Part shown: one piece after another, positions 34,719 through 42,895 of the stretch
Layout of the letters: each line of letters opens with the position of its first letter
Position numbering within the stretch: position 1 is the stretch's first letter
Source: Flemingiibacterium sp045644145
GTDB taxonomy: Bacteria > Bacillota > Clostridia > Oscillospirales > CAG-272
NCBI GenBank assembly: GCA_045644145.1
Contig: JAZRGK010000063.1
Location: 44,886-108,885, forward strand
Reading direction: 5' to 3'
Length of the DNA stretch: 64,000 nt
Notes under the pieces: generated by a model
The model's database searches: none
The model's input: the letters and a program-made list of their open reading frames with translations, nothing else
What the model was told of the DNA's origin: nothing
Translations under genes and position numbers: made by a program

Positions 34719-35426
34719 TTACTGCATAAATGAACGGAGATGGGCTTCTTCCTCGCTTGTAAGCTCGCGCCATTCACCGCGCTCAAGGGAAGTGTCAAGG
34801 GGGATTCCGGCGAATTCCACACGTTCGAGATATGTAACCTTGTTGCATACGGCTTCAAGCATACGTTTCACCTGATGGAATTTTCCCTCGGTAATAGTAA
34901 GGTAACCTGAGATGTCGCCGTCGCAAAGCGTAAGCTTTGCTGGTTTTGTAAGTTCGCCGTCGATGGTTACACCGGATTCGAGCCGCAGCTTATCATCTTC
35001 GGTTATACGCCTTTCTGCGTGAAAGTAATAAACCTTAGACACATGATACTTTGGGGAGAGAAGTCTGTGACACAGCTCACCGTCATTGGTAAGAATGAGC
35101 AGCCCAAGCGTATTTTTATCAAGCCGTCCGCAGGGGAACAGCCCCAGTTTTCTCGTGCGATCGTCCAAAAGCTCAAGAACCGTATGCTCTTTTTTGTCAT
35201 CCGTGGCACTTATATAGCCCTCGGGCTTGTTGAGCATAATGTAGGTGAAGCGTCTGTAGACCACTGCCTGTCCCATATAGGTGACAGCATTTTTCTCGGG
35301 ATCAACATGAATATCGGCGGATTTTACGGTGACACCGTCTACTGTGATCTTACCGTATTTAGCGGCTTTTTTACATTCTGTGCGGCTGCAAAGCCCTACC
35401 TCGGACAGAAGCTTATCAATTCTCAT
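34719..35426 (-). CDS. RsuA/RluB/E/F-family pseudouridine synthase
   Basis: Converts a specific rRNA uridine to pseudouridine. The 235-residue protein has an N-terminal S4 RNA-binding domain (MRIDKLLSEVGLCSRTECKK) and the catalytic motif FPCGRLDKNTLGLLILT with the essential Asp. TEGKFHQVKRML is the usual C-terminal motif and, with the overall shape, is closest to RsuA (16S U516). ATG 35426 overlaps the stop of the upstream gene as ATGA. RluB or RluF specificity cannot be excluded. Confidence 0.9.
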   Translation of the reverse strand: MRIDKLLSEVGLCSRTECKKAAKYGKITVDGVTVKSADIHVDPEKNAVTYMGQAVVYRRFTYIMLNKPEGYISATDDKKEHTVLELLDDRTRKLGLFPCGRLDKNTLGLLILTNDGELCHRLLSPKYHVSKVYYFHAERRITEDDKLRLESGVTIDGELTKPAKLTLCDGDISGYLTITEGKFHQVKRMLEAVCNKVTYLERVEFAGIPLDTSLERGEWRELTSEEEAHLRSFMQ

Positions 35427-35818
35427 ATCAACATACCTATAAGCACACTGCAAATTATTATAGCCGCAATTCCGAATATGACAAGCCCAACAAAAAATCC
35501 AAGGAAAAAATCGTGAAGCTTAGAACGATCAGTTTTACACTTGCTTTTTTTCTTTTGCAAGATTGGGGACTGCTTCCCGTGTACCGCCGATTTTGGCTTT
35601 GCGGAAGCGGCAGCCACGCGAGCGCGCGCCATTTGAGGATTAAGTGGCTTTATATGTTCCACTGTGGGACGTGGCTTGACATTATTTGTTGGTCGGCGGT
35701 AAGGATTTGCCGGTGGCGTGATTTTTGCGACAGGCATACGGTTATAGGCAGTATGCACGGTATTTTTCGGATACTGCGGAACTGCGCCGTGCCTTATATT
35801 ATTAGACATATCAGCCAT
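35423..35818 (-). CDS. Proline-rich protein with a single C-terminal membrane helix
   Basis: A 131-residue protein with a Pro/Lys/Arg/Asn-rich, probably disordered N-terminal 95 residues, a basic cluster (LQKKKSKCKTDRSK) and one C-terminal hydrophobic helix (about 104-129), the layout of a tail-anchored or C-terminally anchored protein. No family is recognised. It is the first gene of the transcript that continues, by ATGA overlap, into the pseudouridine synthase. ATG 35818 and ATG 35809 are both possible starts; neither has a strong ribosome site. Confidence 0.6.
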   Translation of the reverse strand: MADMSNNIRHGAVPQYPKNTVHTAYNRMPVAKITPPANPYRRPTNNVKPRPTVEHIKPLNPQMARARVAAASAKPKSAVHGKQSPILQKKKSKCKTDRSKLHDFFLGFFVGLVIFGIAAIIICSVLIGMLI

Positions 35819-35894
35819 TATTCACTTACCCCCTTACTTAAGCGGTTGCGTCACATTGTATAGTGTGTATTAATATCATTGACTTTATAAATAT

Positions 35895-35923
35895 ATTTTA
35901 ACATATAACAGCCCAAATGTAAA
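35895..35923 (-). promoter_or_regulatory. SigA-type promoter of the 35818-tex-MBL run
   Basis: On the minus strand: TTTACA (35923-35918), 17-base spacer, TAAAAT (35900-35895). Confidence 0.65.
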
Positions 35924-36016
35924 GCAAAGTAGAGAAATTTTTTCACAGTGACGGAAAAAAAGCAGAAAAAATGAAAAATATAGGCAATTATTACCCTGAA
36001 AAATATTCAAAATCTC

Positions 36017-36045
36017 TTGCAATTTGTAAAATGCTGTGGTATAAT
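36017..36045 (+). promoter_or_regulatory. SigA-type promoter of rplS
   Basis: TTGCAA (36017-36022), 17-base spacer, perfect TATAAT (36040-36045). Confidence 0.85.
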
Positions 36046-36051
36046 ATATAT

Positions 36052-36145
36052 GTTATGCGCTTGTCCGACGGATGGGCGGTAACGGAAACAGTCCGCTGCA
36101 ATGCTCTGCATGAATGTTTCCGATCACTTAATATTTTTTAAGGAG
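36052..36145 (+). promoter_or_regulatory. Structured rplS leader, possible L19-type autoregulatory RNA
   Basis: About 100 bases of non-coding leader. An eight-bp perfect helix CGGAAACA (36083-36090) with TGTTTCCG (36115-36122) encloses a smaller TGCA/TGCA hairpin, and GTCCG/CGGAT pairs are present upstream. Firmicutes rplS genes are known to carry an L19 leader RNA; I infer this is one but did not match its consensus. Confidence 0.45.
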
Positions 36146-36154
36146 GAAGCCAAA

Positions 36155-36496
36155 ATGGATCTTATTAAGGCTTTGACAAATGAGCAGTTAAAGGAAAACG
36201 TACCCGAACTTAACATTGGTGATACTATTCGTATTCACAACAAGATCAAAGAGGGTAACAGAGAGAGAATTCAGCTTTTCGATGGCACTATTATTGCCAA
36301 GAACGGCGGCGGAATCTCCGAAACCTTCACCGTAAGACGCGTTTCCTACGGCGTTGGTGTTGAGAAGACTTTCCCCGTACATTCTCCTAACGTAGAAAAG
36401 GTTGAAGTAATCAGACGCGGTAAGGTTAGACGCGCTAAGCTGTACTATCTCCGTGACAGAGTTGGTAAGAGCTCCAAGGTTAAGGAACAGCTTTAA
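36155..36496 (+). CDS. rplS: 50S ribosomal protein L19
   Basis: Ribosomal protein at the 30S-50S interface. ATG 36155, nine bases after AAGGAGG, gives 113 residues (MDLIKALTNEQLKENVP), the usual length; the open frame upstream is leader. IRIHNKIKEGNRERIQLF and GVGVEKTFPVHSP are family hallmarks. It is a single-gene transcript with its own promoter and terminator; the usual neighbours trmD and rimM are not present. Confidence 0.97.
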   Translation: MDLIKALTNEQLKENVPELNIGDTIRIHNKIKEGNRERIQLFDGTIIAKNGGGISETFTVRRVSYGVGVEKTFPVHSPNVEKVEVIRRGKVRRAKLYYLRDRVGKSSKVKEQL

Positions 36497-36516
36497 TCTT
36501 ACAAACAACTCAGAAT

Positions 36517-36550
36517 TTAAAAAGGATGCCGATATCGGCATCCTTTTTAA
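36517..36550. terminator. Terminator of rplS
   Basis: A perfect 34-base inverted repeat (36517-36533 with 36534-36550), GC-rich in the centre with A/T-runs on both sides, 20 bases after the stop. Confidence 0.88.
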
Positions 36551-36659
36551 ATTCTTCGCTTTTTTGCTCGTAAACTGATATAAAAGCTATAAATCTGCAT
36601 GTTATCACAAAAAACACACAAAAAACAACGCTGAAATTGTAATTTTTTTAAAATATAGA

Positions 36660-36688
36660 TTGATTTTTATGAGATAATATGGTATGAT
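36660..36688 (+). promoter_or_regulatory. SigA-type promoter of the DUF5722 gene
   Basis: TTGATT (36660-36665), 17-base spacer, TATGAT (36683-36688), about 56 bases before the start. Confidence 0.6.
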
Positions 36689-36744
36689 ATAAGTGTAACT
36701 TATAATTCAGCGATAACATACGGGAGTATGGGAGATATAAAACT

Positions 36745-39210
36745 ATGAGAAAATTTTTGCGTGAATCATCAAAGCTAAAGTATTTCGTTGGTACAGCTAT
36801 GCTTTTTGTTGCGGCGGTGCTGATTCTTTCTGTTGGTGTTCTTGCAAGTGAAGCGAAAAATGAGATAAGTTCCGTTACGCTCAACAAATCACTGACAGAC
36901 ATAGTTTTGGAAATTCACCTTACGAAAGAGTATGTCAAAGAGAACAAATCGTCCACACTGTATCTTTTTGAGGTGCTCCCACATCAGTCAACTACCGAAA
37001 TAAATCACTCTGAGCCTGTCAAGAGCTTTAAGACAAGCGAGAAAATCACTGTTAAGATACCATACATCAGCGGAAATGCCAACAGACTTTATTCTAAGTT
37101 TGTGGTAGCCGAGATGATAGCTGACGGCTCGTATAATATTATTACCGACGCAAAGTATATCGAAAATATCAGTGTTCTCGCAGAAAATAACGAACCGTTT
37201 CCCACCGGTAGCTCCAAAAAAGGCTTGCAGGTGCAGATGTTTTCTGATGCCCAGCAGCTTGGAGTACAGCATACGGTTGTCAATGTGGCGATAAATGAGT
37301 ATATGCTGGGCGAAAATTCCCCCGCCGCACAGTCTTTCCACTACAACGGTCAGACATTTTATCTTGACAAAAACAAGATCGCGATGCTTGATCACCGTGT
37401 AAAGACTTATACCGAAGCCGGCATCAACGTGTATTTTAATATCATACTGACAGCGCCTGCGGCAGATGCTCACCCCAACATTATGAGCTTCTACTATGAC
37501 GGTATTTCGCCCACTGCCTCGCTTTTTGCACTCAATACCAGAAACGAAACAGCTATGAAAGCATTCCGCGCTTTTATGGATTACATCTGTATGCGCTATA
37601 CAACGCCGGAGCACACTTGTGGCATGGTGCCGGGGATAATCCTTGGGTTTGAGGTGAATTCCGGCGATGTATGGAATAATGCCGGCACAACGGATATGGC
37701 GAGCTATGTATATTCCTACTGCACAGCTTTCCGCGTGGCATATACCGCTATGCGTTCACATTACAGCGAGGGAAGAGTGTATATCTCACTTGGCAACAAT
37801 TTCAGTGCCGGTAGTGCGGATATGCGTGATTACCCGGCAAAACAATTTCTATCTACCTTTAACACGGCAATAAAGAGTTCGGGTGATATAGAGTGGGGAC
37901 TCTCCATAAATCCGTATCCGTCTGCGGCAGAGCTGGCTGATTTTTGGAACGATACTTTGGCTGAGGATAATTTTGAAACCCCGTATATTACTATGAAAAA
38001 TATAGATACTCTTACAAGATACATGAATCAGGCGGAGTATCTTTACAATTCCGAAACGCGCAGTATTATTATCGGCGAATTCGGTATCCCCGGCGATTCT
38101 TCCGATGATGCTTCTATGACCATACAGGCTGCCGCATATGCGCTTGCTTACTATAGAGCGGTACAGAATGAAGATATTGATGCATTTATTTATCACCGCC
38201 ATGTGGACCATTCCGGAGAAATGCAGAATTACGGTCTTTGGAGCGGCGCTGTGGGGAGTGTGGTAGAGCCTGCGGCAAAGAAGCCTATCTACAATGTATT
38301 TTCACTTATTGATACCGAACAGAGCGAAGCGGTCACATCCTTTGTGAGATCGACTGTGGGAAGCGGTGCGTTCGGCATGTTTGTGGATTCGGAAACTAAG
38401 TACAAGGAGTTCAATGAGCGCACAGTATTTTCCGCAGTGCGTGCCGAAGCCTCGGATTATGCCAAGGGTTACTCTTTCCGCAAGCTGTTTGATCTTACCG
38501 GCGGTACGCTTTGCAACTTTTATCCGTCTGACGGTGCGGAATACGTTGAGCTTCGCCCCTTCGAGGACGGAACAGAAACCATGCTGTATGCACGCATTAC
38601 CGATATTCCCACCGAGTATAAAGGTATAAGCAATTCTATCGGTGATGACACAGTGTTTGAGGATGTTCACTATGTAAAGCTCCGCGTAATGGCGGCGGCT
38701 CCTACAGAGGTGAACTCGCTGAGCCTTTTGCTTCGTCTGGGACAGATAGGCACAAATGAAGCCGACGCGGTAGTTTATGAAGGCGAGATTCAGGTAAAAC
38801 CGGGTGAGTGGAATGAGATCAGCTTTAACATAAAGGAATTTACCAAGCTTACGGAAGGCAATGTTGATTTTATAAAGCTGTTGATTCGCACATCCGATAG
38901 TCTTCCCACATCAGGTGAATACGGTATTTGGCTTGAAAACATCAGCATATACGCTAAGGGCGGAATGTCGTTTATAGGATGGGTATTTACCATACTCCTC
39001 ATCCTTATCCTCATAGCGGCGGCAGGCTATGGTGCTCTTTATCTCAGAGCTTTCCTTATACGCAAAAAGCGCCGCGAAGAGGCTGCACGCCGTAAGAGGG
39101 AGCAGCTTCGTGCAATGGCCATGCAGCAGTCCCGTGGAATGTACCCACCGCCTTATTCAAGGCAGCCCCAAAACCGCTCGGACGGTAATTATACAGACAA
39201 AGATCTATAA
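36745..39210 (+). CDS. Membrane-anchored DUF5722 protein, putative glycoside hydrolase
   Basis: An 821-residue surface protein. An N-terminal signal/anchor (about 14-36) is followed by a beta domain, the DUF5722 domain (about 155-505, starting KKGLQVQMFSDAQQLGVQHT), a beta domain (about 600-730) and a C-terminal helix (about 745-768) with a strongly basic cytoplasmic tail. The DUF5722 core looks like a TIM barrel: IILGFEVNSGD and IIIGEFGIPG (38074-38085 encodes GEFG) sit where clan-A glycoside hydrolases have their two acidic residues; this is inference. A divergent paralogue is at 8598. RBS GGGAG precedes the ATG. It is transcribed alone. Confidence 0.8.
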   Translation: MRKFLRESSKLKYFVGTAMLFVAAVLILSVGVLASEAKNEISSVTLNKSLTDIVLEIHLTKEYVKENKSSTLYLFEVLPHQSTTEINHSEPVKSFKTSEKITVKIPYISGNANRLYSKFVVAEMIADGSYNIITDAKYIENISVLAENNEPFPTGSSKKGLQVQMFSDAQQLGVQHTVVNVAINEYMLGENSPAAQSFHYNGQTFYLDKNKIAMLDHRVKTYTEAGINVYFNIILTAPAADAHPNIMSFYYDGISPTASLFALNTRNETAMKAFRAFMDYICMRYTTPEHTCGMVPGIILGFEVNSGDVWNNAGTTDMASYVYSYCTAFRVAYTAMRSHYSEGRVYISLGNNFSAGSADMRDYPAKQFLSTFNTAIKSSGDIEWGLSINPYPSAAELADFWNDTLAEDNFETPYITMKNIDTLTRYMNQAEYLYNSETRSIIIGEFGIPGDSSDDASMTIQAAAYALAYYRAVQNEDIDAFIYHRHVDHSGEMQNYGLWSGAVGSVVEPAAKKPIYNVFSLIDTEQSEAVTSFVRSTVGSGAFGMFVDSETKYKEFNERTVFSAVRAEASDYAKGYSFRKLFDLTGGTLCNFYPSDGAEYVELRPFEDGTETMLYARITDIPTEYKGISNSIGDDTVFEDVHYVKLRVMAAAPTEVNSLSLLLRLGQIGTNEADAVVYEGEIQVKPGEWNEISFNIKEFTKLTEGNVDFIKLLIRTSDSLPTSGEYGIWLENISIYAKGGMSFIGWVFTILLILILIAAAGYGALYLRAFLIRKKRREEAARRKREQLRAMAMQQSRGMYPPPYSRQPQNRSDGNYTDKDL

Positions 39211-39211
39211 T

Positions 39212-39253
39212 AAAAAATGAGCTGTTGCACTGGGATGCCACAGCTCATTTTTT
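39212..39253. terminator. Bidirectional terminator, recurring hairpin family copy 2
   Basis: A 13-bp stem, AAAAAATGAGCTG (39212-39224) with CAGCTCATTTTTT (39241-39253), between convergent genes. It shares the core GAGCTGYTRCAC with copies at 6804 and 48455. Confidence 0.85.
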
Positions 39254-40098
39254 TAAGTCACTTTTGTTATAATGACAGCTTTATCGAAAAACGCCATTTT
39301 GATATAGGAGAGGTATTCACGAACCATACTCACATAGTGGTGTGCAAAGCTTGGGGACGGAGCGGAACACAACTCCATTTCCAAGCCGTAATGCTCCGAC
39401 AGTACAGATATTCTCGGAAGATGGAATCCGGTGGATACGCCGATTATATTTTTATCCGTAAGCCCAAGCTCGGATATAAGATCTTTGGTAAGACGGATAT
39501 TTTCGCTTGTGGAGTGTGAATTTGACTCTGTTATTATACGGCTTTCCGATATACCGTGATCTATAAGGTACTGACGCATTGCGGTGGCTTCGGGAACGGT
39601 TTCGTTTGAGCCCTGCCCACCGCTGACGATACATACAGCATTCGGAAGGGCTGACAGAAGTTCATAAGCCGCGTCAAGGCGCAGTCGGAGTGTAAGGCTT
39701 GGGGTGTAACCGTATGTGCGGCATCCAAACACCAGAACAGCGGTGTTTTCGCCGCTGTCTTCCATGGCGGCGTATGAATTCGCGTACTGATTTGGGGTCA
39801 TAGAAGTTCCGATTCCAATATAACACCAAAATATGACTGCTGTTATAACGTATACCGAAATAAGCGATGTAAAAACTATCCACAGTGGTTTGAAGGCTCG
39901 TCTAAGAAGCCGTTGAAGCTGTTTTCTGAAAATAATAGGCAAAACAGTGCATGCCATGACAAACAGTGCGAACAGCGACATCAGCCTTGAGTCGAAGCCG
40001 AGCAGACATAACATCATATATACAAAATAGTATAAGCATATTACCGCGGCTGATGCAACAGTTATAGCTGAAAGCAGATCAATTTTGAGTTTTTTCAT
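39253..40098 (-). CDS. YdcF/SanA-type DUF218 membrane protein
   Basis: A 281-residue protein with about three N-terminal membrane helices and a C-terminal DUF218 domain. The domain is recognised by AVLVFGCRTYGYTPS, CIVSGGQGSNE, SESRIITESNSHSTSENI and ISTGFHLPR-like GVSTGFHLPRISVL. This family includes ElyC, SanA and YdcF, linked to envelope maintenance; the exact reaction is not known. The gene overlaps the end of the upstream methyltransferase gene by about 20 bases. I prefer ATG 40098 over TTG 40107. Confidence 0.82.
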   Translation of the reverse strand: MKKLKIDLLSAITVASAAVICLYYFVYMMLCLLGFDSRLMSLFALFVMACTVLPIIFRKQLQRLLRRAFKPLWIVFTSLISVYVITAVIFWCYIGIGTSMTPNQYANSYAAMEDSGENTAVLVFGCRTYGYTPSLTLRLRLDAAYELLSALPNAVCIVSGGQGSNETVPEATAMRQYLIDHGISESRIITESNSHSTSENIRLTKDLISELGLTDKNIIGVSTGFHLPRISVLSEHYGLEMELCSAPSPSFAHHYVSMVREYLSYIKMAFFDKAVIITKVT

Positions 40099-41281
40099 TT
40101 TCTTCAATTAACCCGTCAAGGTACGGTGAAACGCCAAGCTCTGCGCATATATGCTTATATTCGCTAAGCGCCGACTTGCGGCTTGACGCGGATTTGTTTT
40201 TATTGTATACGGCGCGAATCATAAGATTTTTTGGGGTGTCATCGGGGTCGATAAGCTCCAGTGTAGTAACGCTGTATCCCACAGATTCAAGACGCTTTAC
40301 TCTCAGTGCGTCTGTTGCGGAATCGCAGAATTTTTGCTTCAGAATGGGGTGATTCAGAATGAAAGAAAGATTTTCTCTGAGCGCGGCGTTTTCCGCTGAT
40401 ACGGAGAGCTGTTTCGACATTTCATGATGACAGCACGGGGTTGAAAGAATGATGCCTGCCCCCCATTTTACGGAATTCGCCAATACAATATCGGTGGCAA
40501 TGTCGCAGGCGTGGAGCGATATAACCATATCCGGCTTTTTGGGGGGAATATACTCGTTTATGTTACCACTGACAAATTTAAGGTGGTCGAAGCCCTGACG
40601 CTCTGCGGCGGCATTACAGTAGTCGATTACCTCCTTCTTTAAGTCAACACCGTACATTTTTGCCTGCTTATTTTTAAGAACGGTGAAGTAGTAGTATACG
40701 GCGAAGGTAAGATAGCTCTTTCCGCAGCAGAGATCGTATATTACCGCCGGGCGGTCATTTGGAAGCTTGTCCTCAACGCTTTGGACGATTTCAAGAAAGC
40801 GGTTTATCTGACGGAATTTCGCCTGCTTTTTATCGTGAATTCTTCCGTTTGAATCTGATATGCCAAGCTCGCGAAGAAATCCGATGTCACGGGATGCATC
40901 AAGAATATATTTTTTTGAACCGTCTGAAATTTCCGCGCAGGCGGCATCGGCGGTGAATTTGCCTGACACATGCACGGTGCCGGATTTTGACCGCTTGATT
41001 TCCGCTTCTCCGGCTGTCGTGATAATGTTAACTTGCCTATAATCCTCAAGTGCCATGCGCACAAGCTCGGAGAGCTTGTCTGCCGGGAGATTGCGGCGGA
41101 AGGTTTTATTGTCCTTTGTAAAACGCTCGGCGGCCAGATACACAGTACCGTCCGGCTTTTTTGTGAGTATGACGACTTCTTTCTGAACAGTTTTATCTTC
41201 GGCTTTGGAAAATATAGCTTTTTTTAATATTTTTCGTCCTATTGCATCCGAAAATAGTTCGACAAGCTTCTCATTCATCAT
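40079..41281 (-). CDS. SAM-dependent methyltransferase, Methyltransf_32-like
   Basis: A 400-residue protein whose second half is a class I methyltransferase. KKQAKFRQINRFLEIVQ leads into the SAM loop VIYDLCCGKSYLTFA, then KMYGVDLKKEVIDYC, VISLHACDIATD and LSTPCCHHEM. This set is typical of the Methyltransf_32 family, whose characterised eukaryotic members include rRNA/histone-type enzymes; the bacterial substrate is unknown. The N-terminal 130 residues are unclassified. The leader holds an apparent terminator with an alternative pairing (see 41308-41341). Confidence 0.8.
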   Translation of the reverse strand: MMNEKLVELFSDAIGRKILKKAIFSKAEDKTVQKEVVILTKKPDGTVYLAAERFTKDNKTFRRNLPADKLSELVRMALEDYRQVNIITTAGEAEIKRSKSGTVHVSGKFTADAACAEISDGSKKYILDASRDIGFLRELGISDSNGRIHDKKQAKFRQINRFLEIVQSVEDKLPNDRPAVIYDLCCGKSYLTFAVYYYFTVLKNKQAKMYGVDLKKEVIDYCNAAAERQGFDHLKFVSGNINEYIPPKKPDMVISLHACDIATDIVLANSVKWGAGIILSTPCCHHEMSKQLSVSAENAALRENLSFILNHPILKQKFCDSATDALRVKRLESVGYSVTTLELIDPDDTPKNLMIRAVYNKNKSASSRKSALSEYKHICAELGVSPYLDGLIEENEKTQN

Positions 41282-41307
41282 TGTTTATATATGTCACAGC
41301 TTAAAAA

Positions 41308-41341
41308 GCCGTTTCCTTTCCAAACGGCGGCACACCGTTTT
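41308..41341 (-). promoter_or_regulatory. Possible transcription attenuator in the methyltransferase leader
   Basis: Three repeated segments on the minus strand: AAACGG (41340-41335), GCCGTTT (41328-41322) and AAACGGC (41314-41308), followed directly by TTTTT (41307-41303). Segment 2 can pair with 1 (6 bp) or with 3 (7 bp); the second pairing plus the T-run is an intrinsic terminator between promoter and gene. Confidence 0.45.
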
Positions 41342-41362
41342 GAATTCTTATACAGTTTTCTA

Positions 41363-41371
41363 ATTATACCA
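41363..41371 (-). promoter_or_regulatory. Extended -10 promoter of the methyltransferase-YdcF genes
   Basis: On the minus strand TGGTATAAT (41371-41363), TGn plus consensus TATAAT; no clear -35. Confidence 0.55.
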
Positions 41372-41441
41372 TAAACATTATATAAAAGTATATCGGTTTA
41401 TTGTAAATTTTCATTGTACGGAATAATTAACAAATACACGC

Positions 41442-41470
41442 TTTACTTTTTTTATGAAAAGGTATATAAT
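41442..41470 (+). promoter_or_regulatory. SigA-type promoter of the CPBP gene
   Basis: TTTACT (41442-41447), 17-base spacer, perfect TATAAT (41465-41470). Confidence 0.75.
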
Positions 41471-41510
41471 TTCTTTGAAATGATATTTCTTTTGGCGGAG
41501 GATGTATGAG

Positions 41511-42383
41511 ATGACGCTTAAGAAGACCGTAAGAGCAGTGCTTTCCGCGCTTTTGTATTTCGGAATATATTTTGTGTGGCAGGGAATAGTCGGGTTTTGG
41601 GTTGGGCTTGGATATGAAATGTATGCGATTTCCACATATGGGATCGAAATAATGGATGATTTACAGACTATTCAGAATTTGTCTTATGATTTTTTTATGA
41701 AATATGCAATTCATGTGACTCTAATTTCCAATGTGCTTGCGTTTATAACGTATATTGTGCTGTTCCGCATGAGGAAAATGAAATTCACTCGCGAAGTGGG
41801 ACTTACAACGCTTAATTTTAAGACCTGCGCGGCTATGGTTGTATTGGGATTTGTCATGAATATATTCGTGTCAGTGCTCTTATCTGCTGTTCCGTTTCCC
41901 GATGCGTGGTGGGAACAGTACAATTCTCTTGCCTCAGCTATTCCAAGTGCTCCTGTCTGGATATCCTTGCTCAGTACGGTGATTGTCGCACCGATTGTTG
42001 AGGAAACCGTAATGCGCGGATTATTCTATAACAGACTTAAACGAGGCATGCCAATGTTTGCCGCTATGCTCATATCATCTTGGATATTCGGTCTTATACA
42101 CGGTACTGTGATTTGGGTGATATATGCGTCACTGCTTGGAATGTTGCTCGTTTGGATATACGAAAAATACCGTTCGCTTACTGCTTCTATAATCTTCCAT
42201 CTCAGCTTTAATCTCGGCGGTTTTTTACTCGGATATACAAATGAGCTTCCAACCATTGTAGTGGTTGCATCTATGCTCCTTAGCGTTATAATTATTATAA
42301 CCGTACACAAAAGCGCACCCGGCAAGATTTTATTTATAATGCCGAAGGAAGAAGCGTTACCCACTGAAGGTGACGAAGATTAA
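41511..42383 (+). CDS. CPBP-family (Abi) intramembrane metalloprotease
   Basis: A 290-residue integral membrane protein with about eight helices. The CPBP motifs are complete: PIVEETVMRGLFYNRL (EExxxR), FGLIHGT and FHLSFNLGG with the His residues expected to coordinate metal. Relatives process CAAX proteins or bacteriocin-related peptides; here no bacteriocin gene is near. ATG 41511 is eight bases after GGAGGA (41497-41502); the in-frame ATG at 41502 overlaps that site. It has its own promoter. Confidence 0.88.
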   Translation: MTLKKTVRAVLSALLYFGIYFVWQGIVGFWVGLGYEMYAISTYGIEIMDDLQTIQNLSYDFFMKYAIHVTLISNVLAFITYIVLFRMRKMKFTREVGLTTLNFKTCAAMVVLGFVMNIFVSVLLSAVPFPDAWWEQYNSLASAIPSAPVWISLLSTVIVAPIVEETVMRGLFYNRLKRGMPMFAAMLISSWIFGLIHGTVIWVIYASLLGMLLVWIYEKYRSLTASIIFHLSFNLGGFLLGYTNELPTIVVVASMLLSVIIIITVHKSAPGKILFIMPKEEALPTEGDED

Positions 42384-42413
42384 GGAAAATTTTCGCAAAT
42401 TTACAATTTTATA

Positions 42414-42442
42414 TTGAAATTTAAGTTCGTATGCGGTATAAT
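42414..42442 (+). promoter_or_regulatory. SigA-type promoter of yajC
   Basis: TTGAAA (42414-42419), 17-base spacer, perfect TATAAT (42437-42442), about 48 bases before the start. Confidence 0.8.
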
Positions 42443-42490
42443 ATTTAAGATTGATATTATATATCACAAATAATATTTTGGAGGATAATC

Positions 42491-42829
42491 ATGCTTAATT
42501 TATTTCTCGCTGCAGATGCAGGTGCGGCAGATGCCGCAATGGCCGGAGGAGCCAATCAGGGCTTTATGACCATACTTATGTTAGTAGTTATGGTAGCTGT
42601 TTTCTATTTCTTCATGTACAGACCTCAGAAGAAGCAGGAACGCGAAACAAATGCTATGAGAAACGGTTTGCAGGTAGGTGATGAGATCACCACTATCGGT
42701 GGCATTATCGGCAAGATCATAAGCATCAAGGATGAAACCGTTATGATCGAAACCGGCCGCGATGGTACAAAGATCCGTATTTTAAAGAGTGCGGTTAAGA
42801 ATGTTGACGTAAAGGCAGAGGATTGCTGA
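42491..42829 (+). CDS. yajC: Preprotein translocase subunit YajC
   Basis: Small accessory subunit of the SecDF-YajC complex. The 112-residue protein has an Ala/Gly-rich start, a single membrane helix (about 28-46, TILMLVVMVAVFYFFMY) directly followed by RPQKKQERE, and the typical GDEITTIGGIIGKI and ILKSAVKNV motifs. GGAGG stands about eight bases before the ATG. It is followed by a TIGR04086 gene, as often in Clostridia. secD/secF are not in the window. Confidence 0.95.
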   Translation: MLNLFLAADAGAADAAMAGGANQGFMTILMLVVMVAVFYFFMYRPQKKQERETNAMRNGLQVGDEITTIGGIIGKIISIKDETVMIETGRDGTKIRILKSAVKNVDVKAEDC

Positions 42830-42895
42830 CATAAATAAGACGCTCCCTGCATATAGATTACTGAGTATAATCTACATGTTTTGGAGGGGATTTGG

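Larger units (their letters stand above)
35819..36154. other. Divergent intergenic region before rplS
   Basis: About 335 bases. It holds a leftward promoter for the 35818 gene, an A-rich middle (35925-36010), and the rplS promoter and leader. No further gene was found. Confidence 0.6.
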
